From NCBI GenBank assembly GCA_017545535.1, contig JAFWMS010000021.1, forward strand, positions 62,001 through 126,000: a DNA stretch of 64,000 nucleotides, written 5' to 3'. Under the pieces are notes generated by a model. That model was not told the DNA's origin, did not search any database, and saw nothing but the letters and a program-made list of their open reading frames with translations. Position 1 is the stretch's first letter. The number at the start of each line of letters is the position of its first letter. This stretch comes from Clostridia bacterium. Its GTDB lineage: Bacteria; Bacillota; Clostridia; Christensenellales; CAG-138. Below are positions 50,997 to 59,300 of this stretch, in pieces. The position numbers and the translations under genes were made by a program.

Positions 50997-50998
50997 AT

Positions 50999-51027
50999 TT
51001 CCAAACCGGGGATGGACATGGTATAAT
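50999..51027 (+). promoter_or_regulatory. promoter of the large membrane-protein operon
   Basis: TTCCAA (50999-51004), 17 bp, TATAAT (51022-51027), 24 bp before the ATG, with GGAGG between. Confidence 0.65.
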
Positions 51028-51051
51028 CAATCGACCGTATATGGAGGACCT

Positions 51052-53400
51052 ATGATCGTTTCCATCCTGTATCTGCTCTTCTATGCCCTTTCCGGCATAC
51101 AGATAGGCAGATATCTGTTCAAATCCGAATCCTTCCCCCGCCGGCTGTGGCTGGGGCTGGCGTTGGGTCTGCTGGGGTGCATCTGGCTGCCCAGCCTGTT
51201 TTCCTTTGTCCTTGGATTCGGCGTCCTGAGCCACATTTTCGGCGTCCTGTGCATGGCGCTTCTCGCTCTTTTCTGCTTGCTTCAAAAGAAAAAAGCCCCT
51301 ATGGCGAAGGCAAGGGATTGGAGATCGCTGCTTCCCCTGCTGTGGCTGCTGCCCCTGTTTTTGGTGGGAGCGTACCTCTTTTCCACCCACATCCTCTACC
51401 CCGGATCGGACGGGTACTACGTGGGGCAGACCACCTACGGTGACCTTGCCATGCACCTGGGGTTCATCACCAGCATCGCCGAGCAAGGCACCTTCCCGCC
51501 GGATTACAGCATCTTCCCCGGCCATCGGGTGAACTATCCCTTCTTGTGCGAGGTACCCAGCTCCTCCCTCTTCCTCTTCGGCGCCAAGCTTCGCTGGGCC
51601 TATCTGCTGCCTGCCCTCTACGCCTACGCTTTGGTGCTCCTGGGCGTATACTTTGCCTTCCAAGCCTGGCTCAAGCGAACGGATCGGACCCGGTTCGCCA
51701 CATACCTCTTCTTTATCGGCGGCGGCTTCGGATTCATCTATTTCTTCGATCGCTTGGGCGGCGCGTCCACCGTGGGGGCTCTCATCGGGGAAAGCAGCTA
51801 CGGCACCAACCTCTCCTACCTGCTCAACGACTTCTATGTGACCCCCACCAACCTGCCCAGGATCGGCCTACGGTGGGTCAACCCCATCGTGGACATGCTG
51901 ATCCCCCAGCGGGCCACCCTCTTTGGCTGGGCGTTCCTGTTCCCCTGCCTCTACCTGCTGCTCCGCTTCACCTTTGAACGGCGGCGGGACGCCCTGCTGC
52001 CGCTGACGCTGATAGCCGGCAGTCTCCCCCTCATCCACACCCATTCCTTCCTGGCCCTGGGCATCGTGAGCGCCTTCTACTGCATACAGGACCTGATACA
52101 GGAATTCGACAAAAAGCGGCTTTTGCAGTGGGGAATTTACGGCGTGACGGCGGTGATCCTGGCCGCGCCCCAGCTCTTCGGCTTCGCCTTCCAGCAGGCT
52201 TCAGAAAGCAGCATGGTCCGCCTCCATTTCAACTGGGCCAACGAGGTGGACTCCTTCCTGTGGTTCTATATCAAGAACCTGGGCTGGCTGTTTTTGCTGC
52301 TGCCCTTCGCGCTGCTGCTGCTCTCCCGGCGGGACCGGCGGATTGCCGGTGGGTTCCTCTTCCTCTGGCTCATCTCCGAGGTTGTGGTCTTTCAGCCCAA
52401 CATCTACGACAACAACAAGCTCCTGTTCGTCTGGTTCTTCTGCCTGTGCGCCCTGACGGCCAAGCTTTTGGGCATGCTCGTGCATCGTCTTTCCTGTCGG
52501 CTGTCCCTGCAGCCGGAGGAGCGAGCCGCCGCCCTGTCCCGCTTGGGCATGATCACGGCAGGGCTGGGGCTGCTCTTCTATTTGACCGCCTTTTTCGACC
52601 TTCAAAACGGACAGGTGCGCTTGCCCGCCTCCGGGATGTTGACGGAGCTCTTCCTCCTGTCGTTCCTGGCGTTCGTCCACGTTCGCCTGCTGATGCTGCG
52701 GCTACCCGCCCAAAGCGCCGTCTATCCCGCGGTGTCCGCGGCCCTTTCTATCACCCTGTTTGCCTACCTTGCCGCCCGTCTCATCCGGGAAAGCGACAGC
52801 CGCTTTCTGCAGCTCTCCCTGCCCTTCGCGCTGCTGTTGCTCTTTGCGGGCGTCTGCCTGGTGCTGCTGCCCCTGCCCCTCGCCCATGGCGCAGCAGGCA
52901 AGGTCCATCCACAGCGGGGTGTCTATTTGAGCGAGGTGCTGCTCACCTTCCTGTTGGGATGCTCCCTGTTCCTCGCCGGGCCCATGACCATCCTCAGGGA
53001 ATGGCGAAGCTCCTACATGCTCTTCTCCACCGCCGACATCCAGGCGGCGGACTTTATCCGGGACAACACGGAGGCCCACGGCGTGTTCCTCACGGACTAC
53101 AGCTGGCACCTGAACCCGGTCTCCGTGCTCACGGGCCGCAGCATCGTCTGCGGGCCTGATCTGTACCTCTACTATCACGGCATCGACACCGGTGAGCGAA
53201 AGGCGGATATCGAAGCCATGTTCACCGAACCCGAGCGACACGAAGCCCTGTTCCAAAGCTACGGCGTCCGCTATGTGTACGTGGGCCATACCGAGCGGAC
53301 CAACTTTGACGTGGATACGGACTATTTCCGTCAGCATGCCAGGCTGATCTACGACAGCGACGGCATACTGGTATACGACTTGGAGGCTGACCCTGCATGA
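51052..53400 (+). CDS. polytopic membrane protein, GT-C-glycosyltransferase-like
   Basis: A 782-residue protein with at least twelve predicted TM helices and a soluble C-terminal domain (about residues 660-782). The first external loop holds an acidic motif (YYVGQTTYGDLAMHLGFI, Asp-Leu-x-x-His), and HRVNYPFLCEVPSSSL follows. This layout is that of GT-C lipid-linked-sugar transferases such as PMT/ArnT relatives, but the exact family is not certain. The end domain has DYSWHLNPVSVLTGR and YVYVGHTER. It is coupled by ATGA to the next gene. A role in cell-surface glycan assembly is inferred. Confidence 0.7.
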   Translation: MIVSILYLLFYALSGIQIGRYLFKSESFPRRLWLGLALGLLGCIWLPSLFSFVLGFGVLSHIFGVLCMALLALFCLLQKKKAPMAKARDWRSLLPLLWLLPLFLVGAYLFSTHILYPGSDGYYVGQTTYGDLAMHLGFITSIAEQGTFPPDYSIFPGHRVNYPFLCEVPSSSLFLFGAKLRWAYLLPALYAYALVLLGVYFAFQAWLKRTDRTRFATYLFFIGGGFGFIYFFDRLGGASTVGALIGESSYGTNLSYLLNDFYVTPTNLPRIGLRWVNPIVDMLIPQRATLFGWAFLFPCLYLLLRFTFERRRDALLPLTLIAGSLPLIHTHSFLALGIVSAFYCIQDLIQEFDKKRLLQWGIYGVTAVILAAPQLFGFAFQQASESSMVRLHFNWANEVDSFLWFYIKNLGWLFLLLPFALLLLSRRDRRIAGGFLFLWLISEVVVFQPNIYDNNKLLFVWFFCLCALTAKLLGMLVHRLSCRLSLQPEERAAALSRLGMITAGLGLLFYLTAFFDLQNGQVRLPASGMLTELFLLSFLAFVHVRLLMLRLPAQSAVYPAVSAALSITLFAYLAARLIRESDSRFLQLSLPFALLLLFAGVCLVLLPLPLAHGAAGKVHPQRGVYLSEVLLTFLLGCSLFLAGPMTILREWRSSYMLFSTADIQAADFIRDNTEAHGVFLTDYSWHLNPVSVLTGRSIVCGPDLYLYYHGIDTGERKADIEAMFTEPERHEALFQSYGVRYVYVGHTERTNFDVDTDYFRQHARLIYDSDGILVYDLEADPA

Positions 53401-54746
53401 AGAGGATGACTGCCGCTAAATGGATCGGGCTGATTTTGCTGCTATTGGCGCTGCTGGCCGGAGCCCTGCTGCTGCATCCGTTTATCCGTTTTTCCCTGGA
53501 TCTGCGACTGGAACGGTTCGACGACGCCCAAGCGGTCTATCGATCCCATATCGCAGACGCCCCGGGCCTGAAGGCGAAAGCCTGGGAAAGTCTGGACGGA
53601 TATGCTCACCGGACCCTTTCCGCGTATTATGAAAGGACCCTGCCCTTCGACGAGGCTTTATCCACTTTGAACGCCCTTTTTGCCATAGAGCCGGAGCAGA
53701 CGACCGTCTCAAACTGTATGCGCGACCTCACCGCCATGGAGACCGCCCGCAATGACCTGGCCCAGGCGGATGCTTTTACGGCCCGGCAGGACTACGCTCA
53801 GGCCATCCCCCTCTACCGGCAGGCCCTGATCGCGGAGGACGGCGCCCAAAGCCGGCTTTCCCAGGCTGAGTTTGCCTTCAAGGCCAGCCAGATCGACGAA
53901 GCCGTGAAGGCTATGGCGGAGGAACGCTTCGAGGATGCGGAAGCGCTATTGACGGAGGCCACCGCCTTGCTCGGCCCGGACGAGGAGATCGAGGCCGCCT
54001 TAGCGGACGTGTACACCCTGGCCCGCAGCAAGGCCGAATCGGATCGGGAGCGGGAGGCGCGCCGCCTCATGGACGCGGGCGACGTCAAAGGCGCCTTCGA
54101 ATATGTGGCCGCCTGCCGGATCGCGGAACCGGACGACTATCCCCTTTCCTATCTGGAGCAGAGCCTGCGGCATGAATATGAGGAAAACGTTTGCGCCAGC
54201 GCCCTGGCCCTGCAGGCAAACGGGGACCCGGAGGCCGCCTGCGAACAGCTGCAGCAGGGATTGCTGCTGGTGGATTCTCAGCGCATGAGCGACCTGCTGC
54301 GACAGATCCGCGCCTCCATCCCCTATCTGCTGGGGAAAATGGCCGCCGAGCAGGACGTTTCCAGCGACGGGCGCCTGTTCCGTGACGAGACTTTGGAGGA
54401 CAACCAGGGCAACCGGTATGAGCACAGCCTTGCCGCAGCCATGGGTACCGTCAGCATAAATTTGAGCGGTCGATTTGCCCTCTTTACCGGGACCGTGGCC
54501 TTCCCCGCCGGGGAGAGCTCGGACGTGTATCGATCCTCCGCCACGCTGCAGATCCTGGGGGACGGGCGGCTTCTGGCCGAATTCAAGCACATGGATGCGT
54601 CCTCCCTGCCCATCCCCTTCTCCATCGGCGTGGAGGGCATACAAAAAATCGCCCTCGTTTGGACATGCGAGGGCGCCAACGGGCAACGGGACTGGGGCCG
54701 GTTCGCCACCGTGTTCGATGGCCGCTTCCTGCCCCCTACCCCATAG
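53397..54746 (+). CDS. single-pass protein with TPR-like helices and a C-terminal beta domain
   Basis: A 449-residue protein: TM at about residues 9-30, then helical TPR-like repeats (FDEALSTLNALFAIEPEQ, YAQAIPLYRQALIAEDG, FEDAEALLTEATALLGPDEE, NGDPEAACEQLQQGLLLVD) to about residue 320. A C-terminal domain of about 120 residues resembles an NPCBM-type jelly roll (FTGTVAFPAGESSDVYRSSATLQILGDGRLL). It starts inside the stop of the GT-C-like gene, so the two products probably work together at the cell surface. The family is not recognised with certainty. Confidence 0.65.
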   Translation: MKRMTAAKWIGLILLLLALLAGALLLHPFIRFSLDLRLERFDDAQAVYRSHIADAPGLKAKAWESLDGYAHRTLSAYYERTLPFDEALSTLNALFAIEPEQTTVSNCMRDLTAMETARNDLAQADAFTARQDYAQAIPLYRQALIAEDGAQSRLSQAEFAFKASQIDEAVKAMAEERFEDAEALLTEATALLGPDEEIEAALADVYTLARSKAESDREREARRLMDAGDVKGAFEYVAACRIAEPDDYPLSYLEQSLRHEYEENVCASALALQANGDPEAACEQLQQGLLLVDSQRMSDLLRQIRASIPYLLGKMAAEQDVSSDGRLFRDETLEDNQGNRYEHSLAAAMGTVSINLSGRFALFTGTVAFPAGESSDVYRSSATLQILGDGRLLAEFKHMDASSLPIPFSIGVEGIQKIALVWTCEGANGQRDWGRFATVFDGRFLPPTP

Positions 54747-54747
54747 A

Positions 54748-55467
54748 TCACGATATCAGATCCAAAAGGGAATCGATCCTTCGGCACGAATCCGGCAAGC
54801 TGGCCGGTGGGTCGGGGGATTGTTTTGTATGGATATATCGGCTCCTTAATCCTGCACCAGCGGCCCCCTGGATGTCCGCGACGGCGTCGTTGCCGACCAT
54901 CAAACACGCCGCCGGGTCCAGCCCATACGTGGAGAGCAGATAAGAAAACATGGCACGTGCGGGCTTCTTTTGCCCCACCTGTGAGGAGAGGACGATCCCG
55001 TCAAAGCGGGGCGTCAGCCCCAGCAATCTAAGCTCCGGCTCCGTGAAAGCGGCCTGGGCGTTGGACAGCAGGTAAACCCCTTTTCCCCGGCTGCGAAGCT
55101 CCGTCAGCACCTCCATGGCGCCGGGATAGAGCCGAAGATGCTCCAGGGACAGAGCCCGAAAGGACACGGCCGTGTCCCGTAGGGTCCGCTCCGCTGGAAA
55201 GACGCCCTTCGCCTCATATAAAGCCTGGAAAACGCGCAGGATATCCGGATCGATCTCCTCACGAGAGACCTGGGGCTGACCTTTGGCGAGGGAATCGATC
55301 TCCCCCTGAACGGCCATATGATAGGCCCGCCGTATCTCCGTCATCGAATAGGACGCTCCCTGCAGGCCATACAGCAAGGCCAAGCGCTTCCACAGGGAGG
55401 GCTTGGCTTCGTTGGTCCGTATGTCGACCAAAGTCCCATATAGATCGAAAAGATAGGCTTGAATCAT
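54748..55467 (-). CDS. HAD-superfamily hydrolase
   Basis: A 239-residue HAD phosphatase. Motif I is YLFDLYGTLVDIRT, motif II LLSNAQ, motif III Lys in SSQVGQKKPARAMF, and motif IV VGNDAVADIQGA. The helical cap lies between motifs I and II. The substrate is unknown. It starts inside the stop of the 738-residue membrane-protein gene (ATGA) and converges on the TPR-like gene with a 1-nt gap. Confidence 0.9.
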   Translation of the reverse strand: MIQAYLFDLYGTLVDIRTNEAKPSLWKRLALLYGLQGASYSMTEIRRAYHMAVQGEIDSLAKGQPQVSREEIDPDILRVFQALYEAKGVFPAERTLRDTAVSFRALSLEHLRLYPGAMEVLTELRSRGKGVYLLSNAQAAFTEPELRLLGLTPRFDGIVLSSQVGQKKPARAMFSYLLSTYGLDPAACLMVGNDAVADIQGAAGAGLRSRYIHTKQSPDPPASLPDSCRRIDSLLDLIS

Positions 55468-57680
55468 AAGGAGGAAACGTGGACGATCTCCCGCCGACGC
55501 CGGGGGACGACCCGGGGCAGGGGCTTCGTTTCGATCACCCGGGGCTGCACGGGCCGGCCCGCGCTTTCCTCCGGTTCCGAGGCGGAAACGGTCTCGGCAG
55601 CTGCCACGGCAGGTGCTTCCGCCGTCGTCTCAACAGGCGCTTCAGCGGGCGCTTCGGCCGGTGCTTCTTTGGGAGCCTCCCGCAGCACGATGGTCTCGGC
55701 GGGGACCTCCTCCGTTCCATCATGGGGCAGGGAGAAGGTGGCCGTGTCGTCATTGGTGATCATCACCGGCCGCACGCGGGCCTTTTTGATGGTCACGGCG
55801 GTGATCTCCCCAGTCTTGCGCCGGGAACGGGTCTCGGTATCGGTGGAGATCCGGGGGTTCCTTGCCTGGGTATCCGATGGGACGGACGCAGGCTTCACCG
55901 GCGCAGCGGACGCAGGGGGCACGGCAATCTCCTCCACGGGGGAGAAGCGGTCCGTACGCTCCATGTACCGGAGCTTCGTGGGCTGCTGATATCCAAACTG
56001 GGTCCCCTCTTTCTCCTCTGAACGAGCGAGGACAGGCCTGGCGGTCGTCTTTTTCGGGCCGAAGGGCCGCACAACGAGCTCCCGGGGCAGCCAGCGGCGA
56101 ATGTTGGTCTCCGCCACGTGGAAGATGACGGACAGCAGCAAAAACACCAGCGTCAGGCCAAAAGCGATCAGGGCGGCGTAGCGAATGAACCGGGTGTAGC
56201 GGTCCGTATCGTAAACGGTCCCCGTGGTGTCCACGGTCTTGCCGGGCCGGATGGCCGGCGGATTGGTGGCCTTCGGCGCCGTCAGCGGCGAAAGATCCAG
56301 TGTGATGGGTGCGGTGGAATACTGGGTCTGGGACGGGTCCAGGGCGGTCATGACGAAGGTGAGGGAACGGGTCCCCGCCGGGACGATGAACTCCTTTTCA
56401 AAGGTGGTGACACCCATGTTCAGGGCGGGATATTCGTTGACGATGCTCTTGAAATACTCCGCTTCCGTGACGACGGCACCGGTGATGGGCACCGCGGAAT
56501 CGTTGTGGATCTCGAACAGGAGTTTTAGAAGGTTGGAGCCGTCCTCCTTTTGGGTGGAACTGGTCAGCGACACGGCCAATGTCAGCCGCACCTGCTCCGA
56601 ATCCACATAGGGCAGGATCTCATAGGCGGACAAGCTCTTGACGGAGATATATCCCCCCACGCAGTCCGTGCCCGTGGCCTCAAAGGAGATATAGCGGGGC
56701 TTCCCGGAGGATACGGCGGAAGGCACGGTATGGGAGACGGTCCGGCCGGCGCCAGCCTCCAGGGTGATGTCGTCCGCGATGAGGGTTCCGATCTCGTCCA
56801 TAAGGCGGATATCCGTCATGGGATGGGAGCCCGCGTTGGTCAGCGTGATGCGGAACAGGGTCCCTTCTGACGTGGCGGGATACTTTTCGATCTCCATCTG
56901 CAGCTCCACCCGAACGTATTCCACGGTGATGGTGTCCGGAGCGGCGGACCTGGATTCCACGCCCCGCACGGTATACTGGGCGGAGGGCGAAAGGTTGAGA
57001 TCTTTGCTCCCCATGGGGAAAACGGCCTGGACTCGCATCTGCTCCCCGGCCAAAAGGGTGTTCTTCTCCAGCATGATGGTCGGCTGAGGGAGCCCTGCGT
57101 CCTGGAGGGTGATGTTGGTCATGTCGAACTTGGTGTCGTTGGTCAGGGTATAGGTCACCTGGACCTGGTCCCCCTCCCGGGCCAGCAGCACGTCCGGCTC
57201 GAAGCTGATGGTCATGACCGGCTCTAAAAACCGTTCGACCTTGATCGTGGCCGTCAGAACATGATCGTTGATAAAGGCGGTGAGATGCTCCACGTCCTCC
57301 GGGGCGTAGGAGACCGTGCGCCAGGTGAGCTGGAAGGCCAGATCCCGATCGAATTCGTCCTCCTCGACGCGCACGTTCTCCAGTGTGAATTCCAACACGT
57401 CGTTGGCGTTGATGGTGAGCTCCTCGGCGATGAGCTTGGGCTCTTCCAGCAGATCCCCCTCCAGCGTCAGCAATTCAAGATCGTAGGGGACGTCCAGGGT
57501 GTTCTTCAGGGTGAACCGGAAAAAGGTCATCTCCCCCGCCTCGCTGAGCAGGCAGTCCGGGTCCGCTTCCACCACCATGGTCAAGGGTTCCTCTCCCTCG
57601 GCATGGGCAGGAAGGGCCATGATTAGCACCATGGCGACAAGCAGCAGGATATGCAGTTGAAGGCCTTTACGCTTTCTCAT
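55464..57680 (-). CDS. large membrane-anchored protein with tandem Ig-like repeats
   Basis: A 738-residue protein: signal peptide (LHILLLVAMVLIMALPAHA), about four CARDB/Ig-like external domains each with a 'TxxLTNxTxxxMTNIxL' rhythm (FTLKNTLDVPYDLELL, YTLTNDTKFDMTNITL, ITLTNAGSHPMTDIRL, FEIHNDSAVPITGAVV), one TM near 500-522 (YAALIAFGLTLVFLLLSVIF), and a 215-residue basic/acidic cytoplasmic tail with Ala-Pro-Glu repeats (EAPKEAPAEAPAEAPVET). The ATG at 57680 has AAGGA 5 nt upstream and overlaps the yigZ end. Function unknown; coupling cell-surface and interior is a guess. Confidence 0.75.
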   Translation of the reverse strand: MRKRKGLQLHILLLVAMVLIMALPAHAEGEEPLTMVVEADPDCLLSEAGEMTFFRFTLKNTLDVPYDLELLTLEGDLLEEPKLIAEELTINANDVLEFTLENVRVEEDEFDRDLAFQLTWRTVSYAPEDVEHLTAFINDHVLTATIKVERFLEPVMTISFEPDVLLAREGDQVQVTYTLTNDTKFDMTNITLQDAGLPQPTIMLEKNTLLAGEQMRVQAVFPMGSKDLNLSPSAQYTVRGVESRSAAPDTITVEYVRVELQMEIEKYPATSEGTLFRITLTNAGSHPMTDIRLMDEIGTLIADDITLEAGAGRTVSHTVPSAVSSGKPRYISFEATGTDCVGGYISVKSLSAYEILPYVDSEQVRLTLAVSLTSSTQKEDGSNLLKLLFEIHNDSAVPITGAVVTEAEYFKSIVNEYPALNMGVTTFEKEFIVPAGTRSLTFVMTALDPSQTQYSTAPITLDLSPLTAPKATNPPAIRPGKTVDTTGTVYDTDRYTRFIRYAALIAFGLTLVFLLLSVIFHVAETNIRRWLPRELVVRPFGPKKTTARPVLARSEEKEGTQFGYQQPTKLRYMERTDRFSPVEEIAVPPASAAPVKPASVPSDTQARNPRISTDTETRSRRKTGEITAVTIKKARVRPVMITNDDTATFSLPHDGTEEVPAETIVLREAPKEAPAEAPAEAPVETTAEAPAVAAAETVSASEPEESAGRPVQPRVIETKPLPRVVPRRRREIVHVSSL

Positions 57681-58314
57681 TCTCATCCTTGGGCCGATAC
57701 TCTCTTCCCGCGACGGTCCCGTTCAGGGTGCCGGCGCTCTGATCGAACACGTCCCGCAAAAAGGCGTCGGTCCGGGCAGCCTCCACCGCCGCGACGCAGC
57801 GGATGACGCCTTCATATTCCGGAGCCAGGTCCGCCTCATGCTTGCGGGACACCTGTTGGAACAGGGACCACTGGGGATAGGGCACCTCAAAGCGGACCAG
57901 ATCGCAGGGGACCATGCGCACCACGCCCGCCGCCTGAATGGCCTCGGAACAGGTGCGGCCGTAGGCCCGGACCAATCCCCCGGTGCCCAGCAATATCCCG
58001 CCGAAATAGCGGGTCACCACGCATAAAACGTCGGTCACCCCCGCTCCCCTGAGGGCGTCCATCATGGGCATACCCGCGGTGCCCCCCGGCTCCCCGTCGT
58101 CGGAAAAGCGGGCGATCTCCCCCTTTTGGCCGATGGAATAGGCGTAGCAGTTGTGGGTGGCGTCCCAATACCGCTTGCGGATGGCGGAAAGCGTATCCAG
58201 CGCCTCCGCTTCGGAGGGAACGGGGATGCATTGGCCGATGAACCGGGACCGGTTGACGACGATCTCTATGGCGGCCGGGGCCTTTACGGTGCGGTAGCTT
58301 GCTGATTCTGCCAT
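57667..58314 (-). CDS. YigZ/IMPACT-family protein
   Basis: A 215-residue member of the UPF0029/IMPACT family: VNRSRFIGQCIPV, RKRYWDATHNCYAYSIG, RFSDDGEPGGTAGMPMM, VVTRYFGGILLGTGGLVRAYG, then the C-terminal DUF1949-type ferredoxin-like domain. Bacterial homologues have been linked to translation or RNA binding without a settled role. Its 3' end overlaps the next gene by 14 nt. Confidence 0.93.
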   Translation of the reverse strand: MAESASYRTVKAPAAIEIVVNRSRFIGQCIPVPSEAEALDTLSAIRKRYWDATHNCYAYSIGQKGEIARFSDDGEPGGTAGMPMMDALRGAGVTDVLCVVTRYFGGILLGTGGLVRAYGRTCSEAIQAAGVVRMVPCDLVRFEVPYPQWSLFQQVSRKHEADLAPEYEGVIRCVAAVEAARTDAFLRDVFDQSAGTLNGTVAGREYRPKDENEKA

Positions 58315-58402
58315 GCCCTTTTACGAAATACGGCCCCTTTCCCCATCATTTGAGTGTATAGTAGCAAATTTGCCGGGCAAAAGCAAGGTCAGCCTCGATT
58401 TG

Positions 58403-59245
58403 TTACAAATTGTCCACGGCTTCCTCCCGCAGAAGGGCGATCTCCCGGGCGTATCCGGACAGGTCCTCCTGGGGCGTTTCCAGGATCATGGGGAGCGCGC
58501 GCAGGGCCGGATGGTCCACCAGCCGCAAAAACGCGTCCAGGCCGATGCAGCCCTGGCCGATGGGCGCGTGGCGGTCCTTATGGCTGCCCAACGGAAAGAG
58601 GGAATCGTTCACGTGAAGGGCCTTCAGCCGACCGAAGCCGATGATCCGGTCAAACCGCTCCAGCACCCCCTCCAGATTGTTCACCACGTCGTATCCGGCG
58701 GCGAAGACGTGGCAGGTGTCCAGACACACCCCCATCCTTTCCCCCAGCTCCACCTGCCGGAGAATATCGCGGACCTGCTCGAAGGTGGCGCCGATCTCGC
58801 TCCCCTGCCCCGCCATGGTCTCGATAAGGACCGTGGTCCCCATATCCGGCCAGAGCAGCGCATTGAGCAGGGACGACGTCCTCTCGATGCCCGCCTCCGG
58901 CCCCTGGCCCACATGGCTGCCGGGATGGAAATTGTAGAAGTTGCCTGGGAAGGCCTCCATGCGCTTTAGATCGTCCTCCATGACCATGGCGGCGAACTCC
59001 CGTACTCGTTGATCGGCGGCGCAGGGATTCAGCGTGTACGGGGCGTGGGCCACGATGGGCAGCATGTCCCTCTCCCGCAGCAGGTTCATGAGGGCTGCTG
59101 CGTCGTTCAGGTCCAGCTCCTTAGCCTTGCTGCCCCGAGGGTTCCGCAGAAAGAACTGAAAGGTGTTGGCCCGGATGGACAGGGCGTCCTGCCCCATGCG
59201 AAATAACCCCTTGGAGGGGGACAGATGGCAGCCGATGCGGATCAT
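58403..59245 (-). CDS. nfo: endonuclease IV (AP endonuclease)
   Basis: A 280-residue TIM-barrel AP endonuclease that cuts at abasic sites. Metal ligands are visible in GCHLSPSKG, VAHAPYTLN, FHPGSHVGQG, LIETMAGQG, CLDTCHVFAAGYD, LHVNDSLFPLGSHKDRHAPIGQG, and LETP near the end. Length is typical. A GC-rich hairpin separates it from the acetoacetate-CoA ligase gene upstream. Confidence 0.96.
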   Translation of the reverse strand: MIRIGCHLSPSKGLFRMGQDALSIRANTFQFFLRNPRGSKAKELDLNDAAALMNLLRERDMLPIVAHAPYTLNPCAADQRVREFAAMVMEDDLKRMEAFPGNFYNFHPGSHVGQGPEAGIERTSSLLNALLWPDMGTTVLIETMAGQGSEIGATFEQVRDILRQVELGERMGVCLDTCHVFAAGYDVVNNLEGVLERFDRIIGFGRLKALHVNDSLFPLGSHKDRHAPIGQGCIGLDAFLRLVDHPALRALPMILETPQEDLSGYAREIALLREEAVDNL

Positions 59246-59259
59246 GAAAGGCTCCTTTC

Positions 59260-59290
59260 AAAAGGGGCCGCAGCCCGGAGGCGGCGGCCC
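59260..59290 (-). terminator. terminator after the acetoacetate-CoA ligase gene
   Basis: Minus strand GGGCCGC/GCGGCCC stem followed by CTTTT, 10 nt past the ligase stop and before the nfo start. Confidence 0.7.
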
Positions 59291-59300
59291 TTGTCTCAGT

